Below, piece by piece: positions 8,358-14,996 of a stretch of 19,199 bases of DNA. How positions within the stretch are numbered: the first letter of the stretch is position 1; every line of letters starts with the position of its first letter. The stretch is from CBDUXT01 sp965371245. Lineage in GTDB: Bacteria > Planctomycetota > Phycisphaerae > UBA1845. The translations under genes and the position numbers were made by a program. The notes beneath the pieces are model-generated. The model worked only from the letters and a program-made list of their open reading frames with translations, did not search any database and was not told the origin of the DNA. Location: positions 1-19,199 of the forward strand of contig CBDUXT010000102.1 in assembly GCA_965371245.1 (NCBI GenBank). The letters are read 5' to 3'.

Positions 8358-9911
8358 ATGATCAAACGACTGCCCAAAGAGATCGTCGAGTACGCCGAGA
8401 CGATCGCCGACCACGCGCGACGCGAGACGCTGGATTTCTATCCGACCGTCTTCGAGCTTCTCTCGTCAGTCCAGATATCGCAGGTGGCCGCCTACGGCGG
8501 GTTCCCGCAACGATACCCGCATTGGCGCTTCGGAATGGAGTACGAGCGCCTCCGGAAACAACACCGGTACGGGCTGGGTAGAATCTACGAGATGGTGATT
8601 AACAACGACCCGTGTTATGCCTACCTGTTGGCCGACAACATGATGGTCGATCACAAGACCGTCATCGCCCACGTTTATGCACACTGCGATTTCTTCAAGA
8701 ACAACGTCTGGTTTTCCAAGACCAACCGGAAGATGATGGACGAGATGGCCAATCACGCCACGCGCGTGCGACGCTACAACGACCGCTACGGCGTGGCATG
8801 CGTCGAGCAGCTCATCGACACATTCTTAAGTCTCGACAACTTGATTGATCCACACTCCGTCTTCATGCGCCGGGCAGCGGAGAAGCCGGATCCGGGTCAT
8901 CAAGACATGGCCGCGCCGGCGGAGGTGACACGCTACCCGGCGAAGAGCTACATGGATCGCTACATCAATCCGCCGGGCATGCTCGCCGACGAGCGTGCGG
9001 CCGCGGACACGGATGCTACGGAAGGCAAGCAGAAGTTTCCCGCGGAGCCCGTTCGCGACGTTCTGCTGTTCTTGGTGCATCACGCACCGCTCGAGGATTG
9101 GCAGGCGGACATCCTCTCGATGATTCGCGAAGAGGCGTACTATTTCGCGCCGCAAGGTCAGACGAAGATCATGAACGAGGGGTGGGCGAGCTACTGGCAC
9201 TCGACGCTCATGACCAAGTACATCCTTTCGGATGCCGAGGTCATCGACTACTGCGAGCATCACTCCGGGACGTTGGCCACCTCGCCGGGTCAGCTCAACC
9301 CCTACAAGCTGGGGATCGAGCTACTCCGGGACATCGAGCACCGGTGGAACACGGGCCGCTACGGAGCCGAGTACGACGCATGCGATGACATGGCCGAGCG
9401 CCGCGAGTGGGGCAAGGGCAAGGCACCCAACGGACGAGTGGTCGGACGCGGATCGCCGGGGCGCGAGAAGATCTTTCAGGTGCGGGCGTTGTACAACGAC
9501 GTGACCTTCCTCGATGAGTTCCTGACGCCGGAGTTTGTGGACGACCAGAAGCTCTACCATTATCGTCAGGATCCCAACACGGGGCGGATGGTGGTCGTTT
9601 CGCGAGATTTCAAGCAGATCAAACAGAAGATGCTGTTCATGCTCACCAATCACGCACAGCCCTATGTGTACGTGACGGACGGCAACTACCGCAATCGCGG
9701 CGAGCTGCATCTGACCCACCGACACACGGGCCTGGATATCGACATCAAGTATGCGCTGGCCACGCTCAAGAACGTACACGCCGTATGGAAGCGCCCGGTA
9801 CACCTTCATGCGCGAATCGATGACGAGCCGATCCTGTTCACGTTCGACGGCGAGCAGTCCAGCCAGCAACACATCGACGAGCGCATCGACGAACCGGCCC
9901 ACCAGTTCTAA
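8358..9911 (+). CDS. spoVR: SpoVR family protein
   Basis: SpoVR (YcgB in E. coli) is needed for the spore cortex in Bacillus but is widespread in non-sporulating bacteria beside prkA and yhbH; its biochemical role is unknown. The 517-residue product matches the usual ~500. Family signatures are visible: FYPTVFELL, PQRYPHWRFGMEYERL, YEMVINNDPCYAYLL, KTVIAHVYAHCDFFKNN, MMDEMANHATRVR, DVLLFLVHHAPLEDWQ, MNEGWASYWHSTLM and LNPYKLGIELLRDIEHRW. It is cytoplasmic, with no signal peptide or membrane segment. It starts 47 bases after yhbH with a weak purine-rich ribosome binding site. Its TAA stop (9909-9911) lies inside the left inverted repeat of a mobile-like element, so the native C-terminus may have been replaced by insertion. 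Confidence 0.95.
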   Translation: MIKRLPKEIVEYAETIADHARRETLDFYPTVFELLSSVQISQVAAYGGFPQRYPHWRFGMEYERLRKQHRYGLGRIYEMVINNDPCYAYLLADNMMVDHKTVIAHVYAHCDFFKNNVWFSKTNRKMMDEMANHATRVRRYNDRYGVACVEQLIDTFLSLDNLIDPHSVFMRRAAEKPDPGHQDMAAPAEVTRYPAKSYMDRYINPPGMLADERAAADTDATEGKQKFPAEPVRDVLLFLVHHAPLEDWQADILSMIREEAYYFAPQGQTKIMNEGWASYWHSTLMTKYILSDAEVIDYCEHHSGTLATSPGQLNPYKLGIELLRDIEHRWNTGRYGAEYDACDDMAERREWGKGKAPNGRVVGRGSPGREKIFQVRALYNDVTFLDEFLTPEFVDDQKLYHYRQDPNTGRMVVVSRDFKQIKQKMLFMLTNHAQPYVYVTDGNYRNRGELHLTHRHTGLDIDIKYALATLKNVHAVWKRPVHLHARIDDEPILFTFDGEQSSQQHIDERIDEPAHQF

Positions 9912-10035
9912 GAGGGTGTATAAGAAGGGTCATGACGAACCGAGCCGCGACCGTGAGGGAGCGGTTTCGAGTGCGAAACCGGACCGCTTCCTTACGGGCG
10001 CGGCTCGGAAAGAGCCTTCTTAAACACGCTCTAAG
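9908..10035 (+). repeat. MITE-like element, copy A (TIR-bounded long hairpin)
   Basis: The ends 9908-9928 and 10015-10035 are imperfect inverted repeats, 18 of 21 matching. The interior is also self-complementary: GAGCCGCGACCGTGAGGGAG pairs with a downstream CTTCCTTACGGGCGCGGCTC, mostly by Watson-Crick and G-U pairs, so the 128-bp unit folds as one long hairpin. A related copy lies inverted at 10721-10845. It encodes no protein of its own; short frames such as AATVRERF...LKHA are translations of the repeat. It immediately follows spoVR and could also act as its transcript end. Confidence 0.75.
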
Positions 10036-10071
10036 GGCCTATGACAGACCTGCGTGGCACTGGTTGGGTGG

Positions 10072-10095
10072 CATGGCCACGCTTGCGTGGCCATG
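10072..10095. repeat. 11-bp perfect stem palindrome with TT loop
   Basis: CATGGCCACGC (10072-10082) and GCGTGGCCATG (10085-10095) are exact reverse complements separated by TT. The surrounding text TGGCACTGGTTGGGTGGCATG looks like another dispersed repeat unit. It lies beyond both neighbouring genes and lacks a T-run. Confidence 0.6.
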
Positions 10096-10252
10096 TGCTC
10101 GGGGGCGGACGCACGCACCAGATTCGTCACTTGCTCCACGCCTTCCCCGCCCTGGCTTCGCACGAATGGGGCACCCCGCCGGATGGTGCGCGAGCGTGTT
10201 TCTCGTTCTCGTATACCCGGCTCGTTTCCCTTGTGAGCGGTTCGCCTGCAAA

Positions 10253-10272
10253 ACACCGCGCGGGTTGAAGCC
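10253..10272 (-). repeat. 20-bp dispersed repeat, copy 1
   Basis: The reverse complement of this segment, GGCTTCAACCCGCGCGGTGT, is found exactly at 17669-17688. Both copies lie between genes close to the 3' ends of minus-strand genes (the thioesterase here, pyrK there). Confidence 0.65.
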
Positions 10273-10303
10273 CACGGTTCGGCACGAAGGAACGGGACAT
10301 GCG

Positions 10304-10696
10304 CTATCCACGGTCAATCGGGCACGGTCGTCCCGCTTCGTCCACCGCGACAAACACGATTTCCCCGGCCGTGACTTCGACTACCTCGTCCGGGTCGAGC
10401 CGTCGGCGCGCGCACACGCGGATCTGGATGGTCATGGAGGTTCGCCCGATGTGCGTGGCCGACGCGTATACGCTCAGAACATCGCCAACGAAGACCGGCT
10501 TCTTGAACTCGACCTCCTTGAAGGAGACGGTCACGTACCGTTGATGGACTTGGCGGATCGCCTCGATGTAGGCGGCCTGGTCCATCAAAGAGAGGATGAC
10601 CCCGCCGAAGATCGTCCCCTCGGCGTTCGTGTCCTTGGGCATCATCACGACGCGGATGGCCGCTTCGTTCGCCGGGGGCTTTGGTGTCCTGGACAT
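10304..10696 (-). CDS. Acyl-CoA thioesterase, hotdog fold (YciA/BFIT type)
   Basis: The 130-residue protein matches single-hotdog acyl-CoA thioesterases that hydrolyse acyl-CoA to free acid and CoA, usually as hexamers in the cytosol. Seen in sequence: VMMPKDTNAEGTIFGGVILSLMDQ (residues 17-40), which carries the conserved Asn24, the Gly pair 31-32 and the catalytic-position Asp39; FKKPVFVGDVL; and a C-terminal strand GEIVFVAVDEAGRP. Length agrees with E. coli YciA (~132). GGAGAGG lies about ten bases upstream of the ATG, a strong ribosome binding site. Acyl chain preference cannot be inferred. The gene sits alone between two inverted MITE-like copies, and a CATAAT in the edge of the upstream copy could serve as a weak -10. 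Confidence 0.88.
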   Translation of the reverse strand: MSRTPKPPANEAAIRVVMMPKDTNAEGTIFGGVILSLMDQAAYIEAIRQVHQRYVTVSFKEVEFKKPVFVGDVLSVYASATHIGRTSMTIQIRVCARRRLDPDEVVEVTAGEIVFVAVDEAGRPCPIDRG

Positions 10697-10720
10697 GATG
10701 TGGCTACCTCTCCATAAGGA

Positions 10721-10845
10721 TTATGAGCGTGTTTCAGAATGCTCTTCCAGAGTCGCGCCGGTAAGGAAGCGGCCCGGGTTTGCGTATGAGACCGCTCCCT
10801 TACGGTCGCGGCTGGGGTTGTCATCACCGTTCATATGCACCCTCC
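10721..10845 (-). repeat. MITE-like element, copy B (inverted relative to copy A)
   Basis: Read on the minus strand this segment runs from GAGGGTGCATATGAACGG through AGCCGCGACCGTAAGGGAGC to AAACACGCTCATAATCC. It aligns with copy A end to end, by eye at about 80 percent identity without obvious gaps. Its terminal repeats are more degraded than those of copy A. It occupies the space between the thioesterase start and the 3' end of the glycosyltransferase gene. Confidence 0.75.
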
Positions 10846-10884
10846 AGAACGTCCGCGCAGTGCCGGGGATGGTCACGCGGGCGA

Positions 10885-11664
10885 TCAACGCCGGACGATC
10901 CAGACGGTCGCCGCCAACAAACCGGCCGCCCCCGTTGCCAGTACCCATCCCAACCACGGAAAGCGATACCAGTATAGGCGCGCAAGGTGCCGAAAAAACC
11001 GCAGTCCCTCCCGCAGGTTGGCCTTACTCTCGCCGGCCGCTCGTACGGCGAACCGGATCGGCACCTCGACCGGTCGCCGGCAACGCCCTTTGACGTAGAG
11101 TTCCAGAGCGATCTTGTACCCGATGGGGTCCAGCGCGTCGGCGCGTTGCCAGATCTCTCGGCGCAGGGCGAAGAAACCGGCCATCGGATCGCTCCACGGG
11201 GCCAGCGGTCGTGCCAGCAGCGCCGCCGCCCGACTCACAAGGCGTCGCGCGAGGGGCCAGTCCTTGGCCACGGTACCTTGCCTGGCGTATCGTGAGCCGA
11301 CGACGAAGTCGCAGTCGTCCTGGTCGAGTCTGGCGGCCACGACGGGTACCATCTCCGGGGGATGCTGAAGGTCTGCATCGAGGACGATGAATCGATCGTA
11401 GCGGGCCTCCGCGAAGCCTCGTAGAACGGCCGTCGCAAGCCCCCGTTCCCCGCGCCGAACCACAAGCCGCACGGCGAACTCGGGCACGAGGGCCTCGACG
11501 ACGGCCCGCGTATCGTCTGGAGAGTCGTCATCGACCAGGATCAACTCTGCCTCGCGCCCCGCCGCCGACAGTGCCGCGAACAAGCGCTCGACGAGGGGTC
11601 TGATGTTGGCCGCCTCGCGGTACGTCGGGACGATGATCGAGACGGGTGGTGAACCGAGGTCCAT
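10885..11664 (-). CDS. Family 2 glycosyltransferase, polyprenyl-phosphate sugar synthase type
   Basis: The 259-residue product resembles dolichyl/polyprenyl-phosphate mannosyl- or glucosyltransferases, which load a sugar onto the lipid carrier at the inner face of the membrane. It has the GT-A start VSIIVPTYREAANI (8-21), LVDDDSPDDT (43-52), the metal-binding DAD of VLDADLQHPPEM (94-105), VVGSRYARQG, DPMAGFFALRRE (159-170) and GESKANLREGLRFF. One hydrophobic helix near the C-terminus (236-256) would anchor it. The start at 11664 is chosen because MDLGSPPVSIIVP fits the family; a longer in-frame start at 11775 adds 37 atypical residues and would cross the predicted promoter. It is divergent from mlaE. 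The sugar and acceptor are unknown. Confidence 0.88.
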   Translation of the reverse strand: MDLGSPPVSIIVPTYREAANIRPLVERLFAALSAAGREAELILVDDDSPDDTRAVVEALVPEFAVRLVVRRGERGLATAVLRGFAEARYDRFIVLDADLQHPPEMVPVVAARLDQDDCDFVVGSRYARQGTVAKDWPLARRLVSRAAALLARPLAPWSDPMAGFFALRREIWQRADALDPIGYKIALELYVKGRCRRPVEVPIRFAVRAAGESKANLREGLRFFRHLARLYWYRFPWLGWVLATGAAGLLAATVWIVRR

Positions 11665-11671
11665 GCGCTCG

Positions 11672-11699
11672 ATGATATTCGGCGTGGCGCAAGTGACAA
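11672..11699 (-). promoter_or_regulatory. Promoter of the glycosyltransferase gene, possibly leaderless
   Basis: On the minus strand, TTGTCA (11699-11694), a 16-base spacer and TATCAT (11677-11672) match sigma70 hexamers at five of six each. The expected start falls at about 11664-11666, at the ATG itself, so the mRNA would be leaderless. No Shine-Dalgarno is visible before that ATG, which agrees. Confidence 0.4.
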
Positions 11700-11713
11700 C
11701 TTGTCCGCTCAAG

Positions 11714-11742
11714 TTGACACGGCGGATCGCCGCGGCTACATA
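11714..11742 (+). promoter_or_regulatory. Promoter of the mlaEFD operon
   Basis: A perfect TTGACA (11714-11719) is followed after 17 bases by TACATA (11737-11742), a weak -10. The predicted start near 11749 leaves about 50 bases before the ATG at 11800. It lies back-to-back with the minus-strand promoter at 11672-11699. Confidence 0.4.
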
Positions 11743-11799
11743 CGCCGAGGGGCTGTGATACACGGCGAGATTCACTCTTCACCACCAGAAGCGGCAGCG

Positions 11800-12612
11800 A
11801 TGTTCTCGGCGATCGGCTCAACAATGGTCAGTTCTTTGACGTCCCTCGGGCAGATGGGCACGTTCTCGTGGCAGATGCTCCGCTGGCTGCTGCCCGCCAT
11901 GGTCCGATGGCGGACGTGGGTCCGGGCGATGCCGCTTTTTTATGAAGTGGGCAACCGGACGCTTCCCGTCATCGTCATCACCGGTGTTTTCGTTGGGCTC
12001 GTGCTGGCCGTGCAAAGCTACGACCAGCTCAAGGCGGCGGGCCTCCAGGACCGGATGGGTGTGCTGGTCACGATGAGCCTGGTGCAGGAACTCGGGCCGG
12101 TGCTGGCGGGGATTATGGTGGCCGGGCGCGTCGGCGGGGCGTTGACCGCGGAGCTCGGAACGATGCGCGTGACGGAACAAATCAGCGCGCTGACGGCCAT
12201 GGGCGCCGCCCCGATCCGCCACCTGGTGGTTCCGCGGTTTTTGGCGTGCCTGCTGCTGACCCCGTTGCTCACCCTCTTCTGCGATCTGTTCGGTTCGCTG
12301 GCCGCGTGGTTTATCGCCGTCGTGGTGAAGGATCTTCCCTCGGGTCCGTACTGGTATTACATCGCCGATGCGATCGTCACCTGGGACGTGTTCACGGGGT
12401 TTCTCAAGAGCCTGGTGTTCGGCGGGATGATCGGGCTCATCGCCTGCTACAAGGGATTCTATTGTCAAGCCGGCGCCGAAGGCGTGGGACGCGCGTGCAC
12501 GGAGTCGTTCGTCGTTAGCTTCATCGCGCTTCTCGTGGCGGATTTTTTTATCGGAAACATGATGCTGGGTCTCTATCAAAGCATCTATGGATTCAAGTCC
12601 CTGCTGCTCTGA
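11800..12612 (+). CDS. mlaE: MlaE-family ABC transporter permease
   Basis: This is the inner-membrane permease of a Mla/Mce-type phospholipid or lipid transporter, 270 residues against ~260 in E. coli MlaE. Visible family blocks: LPVIVITGVFVGLVLAVQSY (first long membrane helix), LVQELGPVLAGIMVAGRVGGALTAELGTMRVTEQI (the conserved coupling region), DALxAMGA-like ISALTAMGAAPIRHLVVPRF, and later hydrophobic segments around LLLTPLLTLFCDLFG, SLVFGGMIGLIACYKGFY and SFIALLVADFFIGNMM. The ATG at 11800 is preferred for family length; a TTG at 11701 in the same frame would add 33 residues and run across the predicted promoter. The next gene, the ATPase, starts 17 bases downstream. No mlaB (STAS protein) is present. 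Confidence 0.92.
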   Translation: MFSAIGSTMVSSLTSLGQMGTFSWQMLRWLLPAMVRWRTWVRAMPLFYEVGNRTLPVIVITGVFVGLVLAVQSYDQLKAAGLQDRMGVLVTMSLVQELGPVLAGIMVAGRVGGALTAELGTMRVTEQISALTAMGAAPIRHLVVPRFLACLLLTPLLTLFCDLFGSLAAWFIAVVVKDLPSGPYWYYIADAIVTWDVFTGFLKSLVFGGMIGLIACYKGFYCQAGAEGVGRACTESFVVSFIALLVADFFIGNMMLGLYQSIYGFKSLLL

Positions 12613-12629
12613 GGGAGCCGGACGGCCAC

Positions 12630-13424
12630 ATGCCCAACCAGCCTGACCACAACGGTGTTCCGATCGTTCGGATGATCGACGTGCATAAGCGTTTCGGGTC
12701 GCTCGTCGTGCTCGATGGCATTGACCTGACACTCCAAGCTGGAGAGACAACCGTCATCATCGGCGAGTCGGGAGCGGGTAAGAGCGTCATTCTCAACCAC
12801 ATCATTCGCCTTCTCAAGCCCGATCGCGGTGAGGTCTATTTTCGGGACCAACGGATCGACACCCTGCCGGAACAGGCGCTGGCGAACATCCGACCCCAAT
12901 TCGGTTTTCTCTTCCAACTCGGGGCCTTGTTCGACTCCATGACCGTCGCCGACAACGTCGCGTTCCCGATTCGCGAGCACACCCGGCGACCTCGCCGTGA
13001 AATCGATGAGATTGTGACGCGGAAGCTGGCGATGGTGGGGCTCGACGGGTTGCAATCAAAGCTGCCGGCGCAGTTGTCCGGCGGTCAGAAGAAGCGGGTC
13101 GCGTTGGCGCGGGCGATCGCGCTGCAGCCGGAAGTGATTCTTTATGACGAGCCGACGACCGGGCTTGATCCCCCGCGCGCGGACGTGATCAACCAACTGA
13201 TCATCAAGCTCCAGCGAGAATTGGGGGTCACGAGCGTGGTGGTCACGCACGACATGGCCAGCGCGGGCAAGGTGTCGGACCGCATCCTGATGTTGTATAA
13301 GGGAAAGTTCATCTTCGACGGAACGGCCGAGGAGATCATCCGAAGTGAGGATCATCGCGTGCGTTGTTTTGTCGAGGGGCGCTGCGACGAGGAGGATCGA
13401 CGGAGTCTTCAACTCGAGGATTAG
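12630..13424 (+). CDS. mlaF: MlaF-family ABC transporter ATP-binding protein
   Basis: The 264-residue ATPase powers the Mla-type lipid transporter with the adjacent permease. It is cytoplasmic and would dimerise on MlaE. All ABC motifs are intact: Walker A GESGAGKS (45-52), Q-loop in FQLGALFDSMTVADNV (Gln96), signature LSGGQKKR (149-156), Walker B VILYDEP with catalytic Glu174, and switch His207 in VVVTHDMASAGKVSDRI. The phrase GALFDSMTVADNVAFPIREH is typical of Mla/Ttg2A ATPases rather than importers. A GAGGGAG lies about ten bases before the ATG. The stop codon is three bases before mlaD, a tight operon arrangement. Confidence 0.94.
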   Translation: MPNQPDHNGVPIVRMIDVHKRFGSLVVLDGIDLTLQAGETTVIIGESGAGKSVILNHIIRLLKPDRGEVYFRDQRIDTLPEQALANIRPQFGFLFQLGALFDSMTVADNVAFPIREHTRRPRREIDEIVTRKLAMVGLDGLQSKLPAQLSGGQKKRVALARAIALQPEVILYDEPTTGLDPPRADVINQLIIKLQRELGVTSVVVTHDMASAGKVSDRILMLYKGKFIFDGTAEEIIRSEDHRVRCFVEGRCDEEDRRSLQLED

Positions 13425-13427
13425 ACT

Positions 13428-14537
13428 ATGAAGGAAGGCTCTCGAAATCTGCTGGTCGGCGTGTTCGTCGCGTCATCGTTTGTCGTGTTGGGCGTCCTGA
13501 TGACATGGTTCGGCGAGGCGCCGAGTTGGCTCGGCGGAAGCGAATGGGAGCTGCGAATCACCGACGTGGACGAACTTAGCGGCGTGAGCGAAGGCAGCCC
13601 GGTGCATCTCAGCGGGGTCGAAATCGGTCGGGTCAAGCACCTCGAGTTCGCGGACCCGGCCCGACCCGGGCTCGGCGTCGTCATCGTTGCGGGCATCAAG
13701 AACCTGTACCACGTTCCCTCGAACGTCGTTGCGCACGTCTACGGTCCCACGCTCGGCGTCGGCGGCGGGCACATCGAGATCATGGTCACGCCGGGAACGG
13801 ACGTTCCACCGCTTGACCGACAAGCCGCTGAGATCCCCGGCGAAATGCGAAGCGTCATCGGCGAGCTGATCAGCAAGGAAGTGGTGAACTCGGTCGAGGA
13901 GATGATTCGCAATATCGCCAGCCTCGCCAAGGCCGCTGAACCCGTCGCGACGAACCTGCACGAGCTGCTCGAGCGGCGAACGGTCGAAGAAGTTGGGACG
14001 CTCGGCGCCGCCGCGGGCGGGATGACGGCGAACCTTTCCACGGTCGTCGAGCGCCTGGATGATCTGATTATTCACATCAATGCCGTCTTGGGCGATGCAA
14101 GCGTTCAGGAGGACCTCAAGACGGTCGTACGCGATCTCAAGACCGCAAGCGGCGATCTGAAGGAGACGATGGTCCTCTTGAGGAGCGAAAGCCGGCGGCT
14201 CGGCGAAAACCTCAACGACGCCGTCGATCGCACCCAAGAGAATCTTGACCAGTCGTTTATCAGGCTTAACGGCGTCCTCGAACGACTCGATAAATCAGCC
14301 AGCAGTCTGGCGTCGATTTTCGGCCGGATCGAAAGCGGCGACGGAACGCTCGGCCTGCTCGTTCGCGATCCACGCCTCTACGAGTCTGCTGTGCTCACCT
14401 TCGACGGCCTCAACATCCTCATCGCAACGGTCCAACGGATTGCCGGAAAGATCGAGGAGGACGGGTACTTCGAGGTCGGTAAGGACACGCCCGTCGGTGT
14501 TCTCACGCAGAAATTCCCCGTGGGGGGCGATCCTTAG
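13428..14537 (+). CDS. mlaD: MlaD/MCE-domain substrate-binding protein
   Basis: The 369-residue protein is anchored by one N-terminal membrane helix (about 8-27, LLVGVFVASSFVVLGVLMTW) with the rest in the periplasm. An MCE domain follows (about 38-122) with SGVSEGSPVHLSGVEIGRV and VYGPTLGVGGGHIEIM. In E. coli MlaD this domain forms a hexameric ring that carries lipid between membranes. The part after residue 140 is long and mainly helical or coiled-coil (repeated L-xx-L heptads, e.g. VVRDLKTASGDLKETMVLL), about twice the length of E. coli MlaD (183 aa) and more like MCE proteins that make tunnels or needles. The ribosome binding site CGAGGATT overlaps the end of mlaF. The TAG stop falls within a dispersed-repeat end (14533-14545). 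Confidence 0.92.
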   Translation: MKEGSRNLLVGVFVASSFVVLGVLMTWFGEAPSWLGGSEWELRITDVDELSGVSEGSPVHLSGVEIGRVKHLEFADPARPGLGVVIVAGIKNLYHVPSNVVAHVYGPTLGVGGGHIEIMVTPGTDVPPLDRQAAEIPGEMRSVIGELISKEVVNSVEEMIRNIASLAKAAEPVATNLHELLERRTVEEVGTLGAAAGGMTANLSTVVERLDDLIIHINAVLGDASVQEDLKTVVRDLKTASGDLKETMVLLRSESRRLGENLNDAVDRTQENLDQSFIRLNGVLERLDKSASSLASIFGRIESGDGTLGLLVRDPRLYESAVLTFDGLNILIATVQRIAGKIEEDGYFEVGKDTPVGVLTQKFPVGGDP

Positions 14538-14545
14538 AGCGTGTC
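14533..14545. repeat. Solo end motif shared with the MITE-like family
   Basis: CCTTAGAGCGTGT matches the reverse complement of the right end of copy A (10023-10035) over 13 bases. It contains the mlaD stop codon (TAG, 14535-14537). No partner inverted repeat of this type was found further downstream before 14996. Confidence 0.45.
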
Positions 14546-14553
14546 CCAATACC

Positions 14554-14580
14554 AAGTGTGGCACGGGCTTCCAGCCCGTG
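14554..14580 (+). repeat. Dispersed palindromic unit, copy 1
   Basis: AAGTGTGGCACGGGCTTCCA followed by GCCCGTG contains CACGGGC/GCCCGTG, a 7-bp stem with a TTCCA loop. The first 20 bases plus GCC recur at 14845-14867, and the inverted form occurs at 14879-14895. No T-tract follows, although it lies 17 bases after the mlaD stop. Confidence 0.65.
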
Positions 14581-14827
14581 AAAACACCGGCAAGATGCCG
14601 TTTCCACACAATTCCGGGATAGGCTCTTGGTAGTGCGAGGTTCCCCCGGTCGATTCCTTTCAACGTCACGGAACCATGCCGCCATCGCGCGCGAAACTGT
14701 TTGGCGGCGTGCCTGGGACCGGTCCGCCGGGTCGGGGCGCGTCGCATGGGGTAGGAAATCACAGGCTCAGCGGCGAAACGGAAGAAACGGCACCTGGACA
14801 TCACCGCGTTTGGCAGATAAACATATC

Positions 14828-14930
14828 TTAACAGTCCGTCGAACAAGTGTGGCACGGGCTTCCAGCCGTGTTGGCACCGGCTGGAAGCCCGTGCCATACC
14901 CCGTTCAGGTGTTGTTCAACAGGCTGTTAC
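14828..14930. repeat. Second MITE-like element with 19-bp imperfect TIRs
   Basis: The left end TTAACAGTCCGTCGAACAA (14828-14846) and the reverse complement of the right end, GTAACAGCCTGTTGAACAA (14912-14930), agree at 15 of 19 positions. Inside, GGCACGGGCTTCCAGCC (14851-14867) and its exact reverse complement (14879-14895) form a 17-bp stem around an 11-base loop. The unit is 103 bp and non-coding. It ends 66 bases before the yggS start. Confidence 0.65.
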
Positions 14931-14996
14931 GCAAGCAGTCGGTTTGCCTGGTCGGGGGGGCGCTTGTCGGCACAAAACTGGTAGAGGATCCCGCAC

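Larger units (their letters stand above)
10036..10303. other. Repeat-rich spacer between element A and the thioesterase gene
   Basis: No gene is supported. The spacer contains the 24-base near-palindrome CATGGCCACGC-TT-GCGTGGCCATG (10072-10095) and a 20-base sequence (10253-10272) repeated exactly in inverted orientation at 17669-17688. Together with copy A it gives 392 bases without a coding gene after spoVR. Confidence 0.5.
14538..14996. other. Repeat-filled intergenic region between mlaD and yggS
   Basis: No gene is supported across about 460 bases. The region contains one GGCACGGGCTTCCAGCCCGTG unit (14560-14580), which is itself a 7-bp hairpin, and a TIR-bounded element with a further inverted pair of that unit (14828-14930). 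Between them lies unremarkable GC-rich sequence with only shadow frames. Confidence 0.6.

Noticed and set aside
9932..10717. 261-codon plus-strand frame from copy A through the thioesterase locus
   Set aside because: Its first part is the translation of the dispersed element and the rest is antisense to the thioesterase gene, which has better motifs and a strong ribosome binding site.
11818..12750. 310-codon minus-strand frame opposite mlaE
   Set aside because: Antisense shadow of MlaE; composition rich in His, Arg, Gln and Asp without any family motif.
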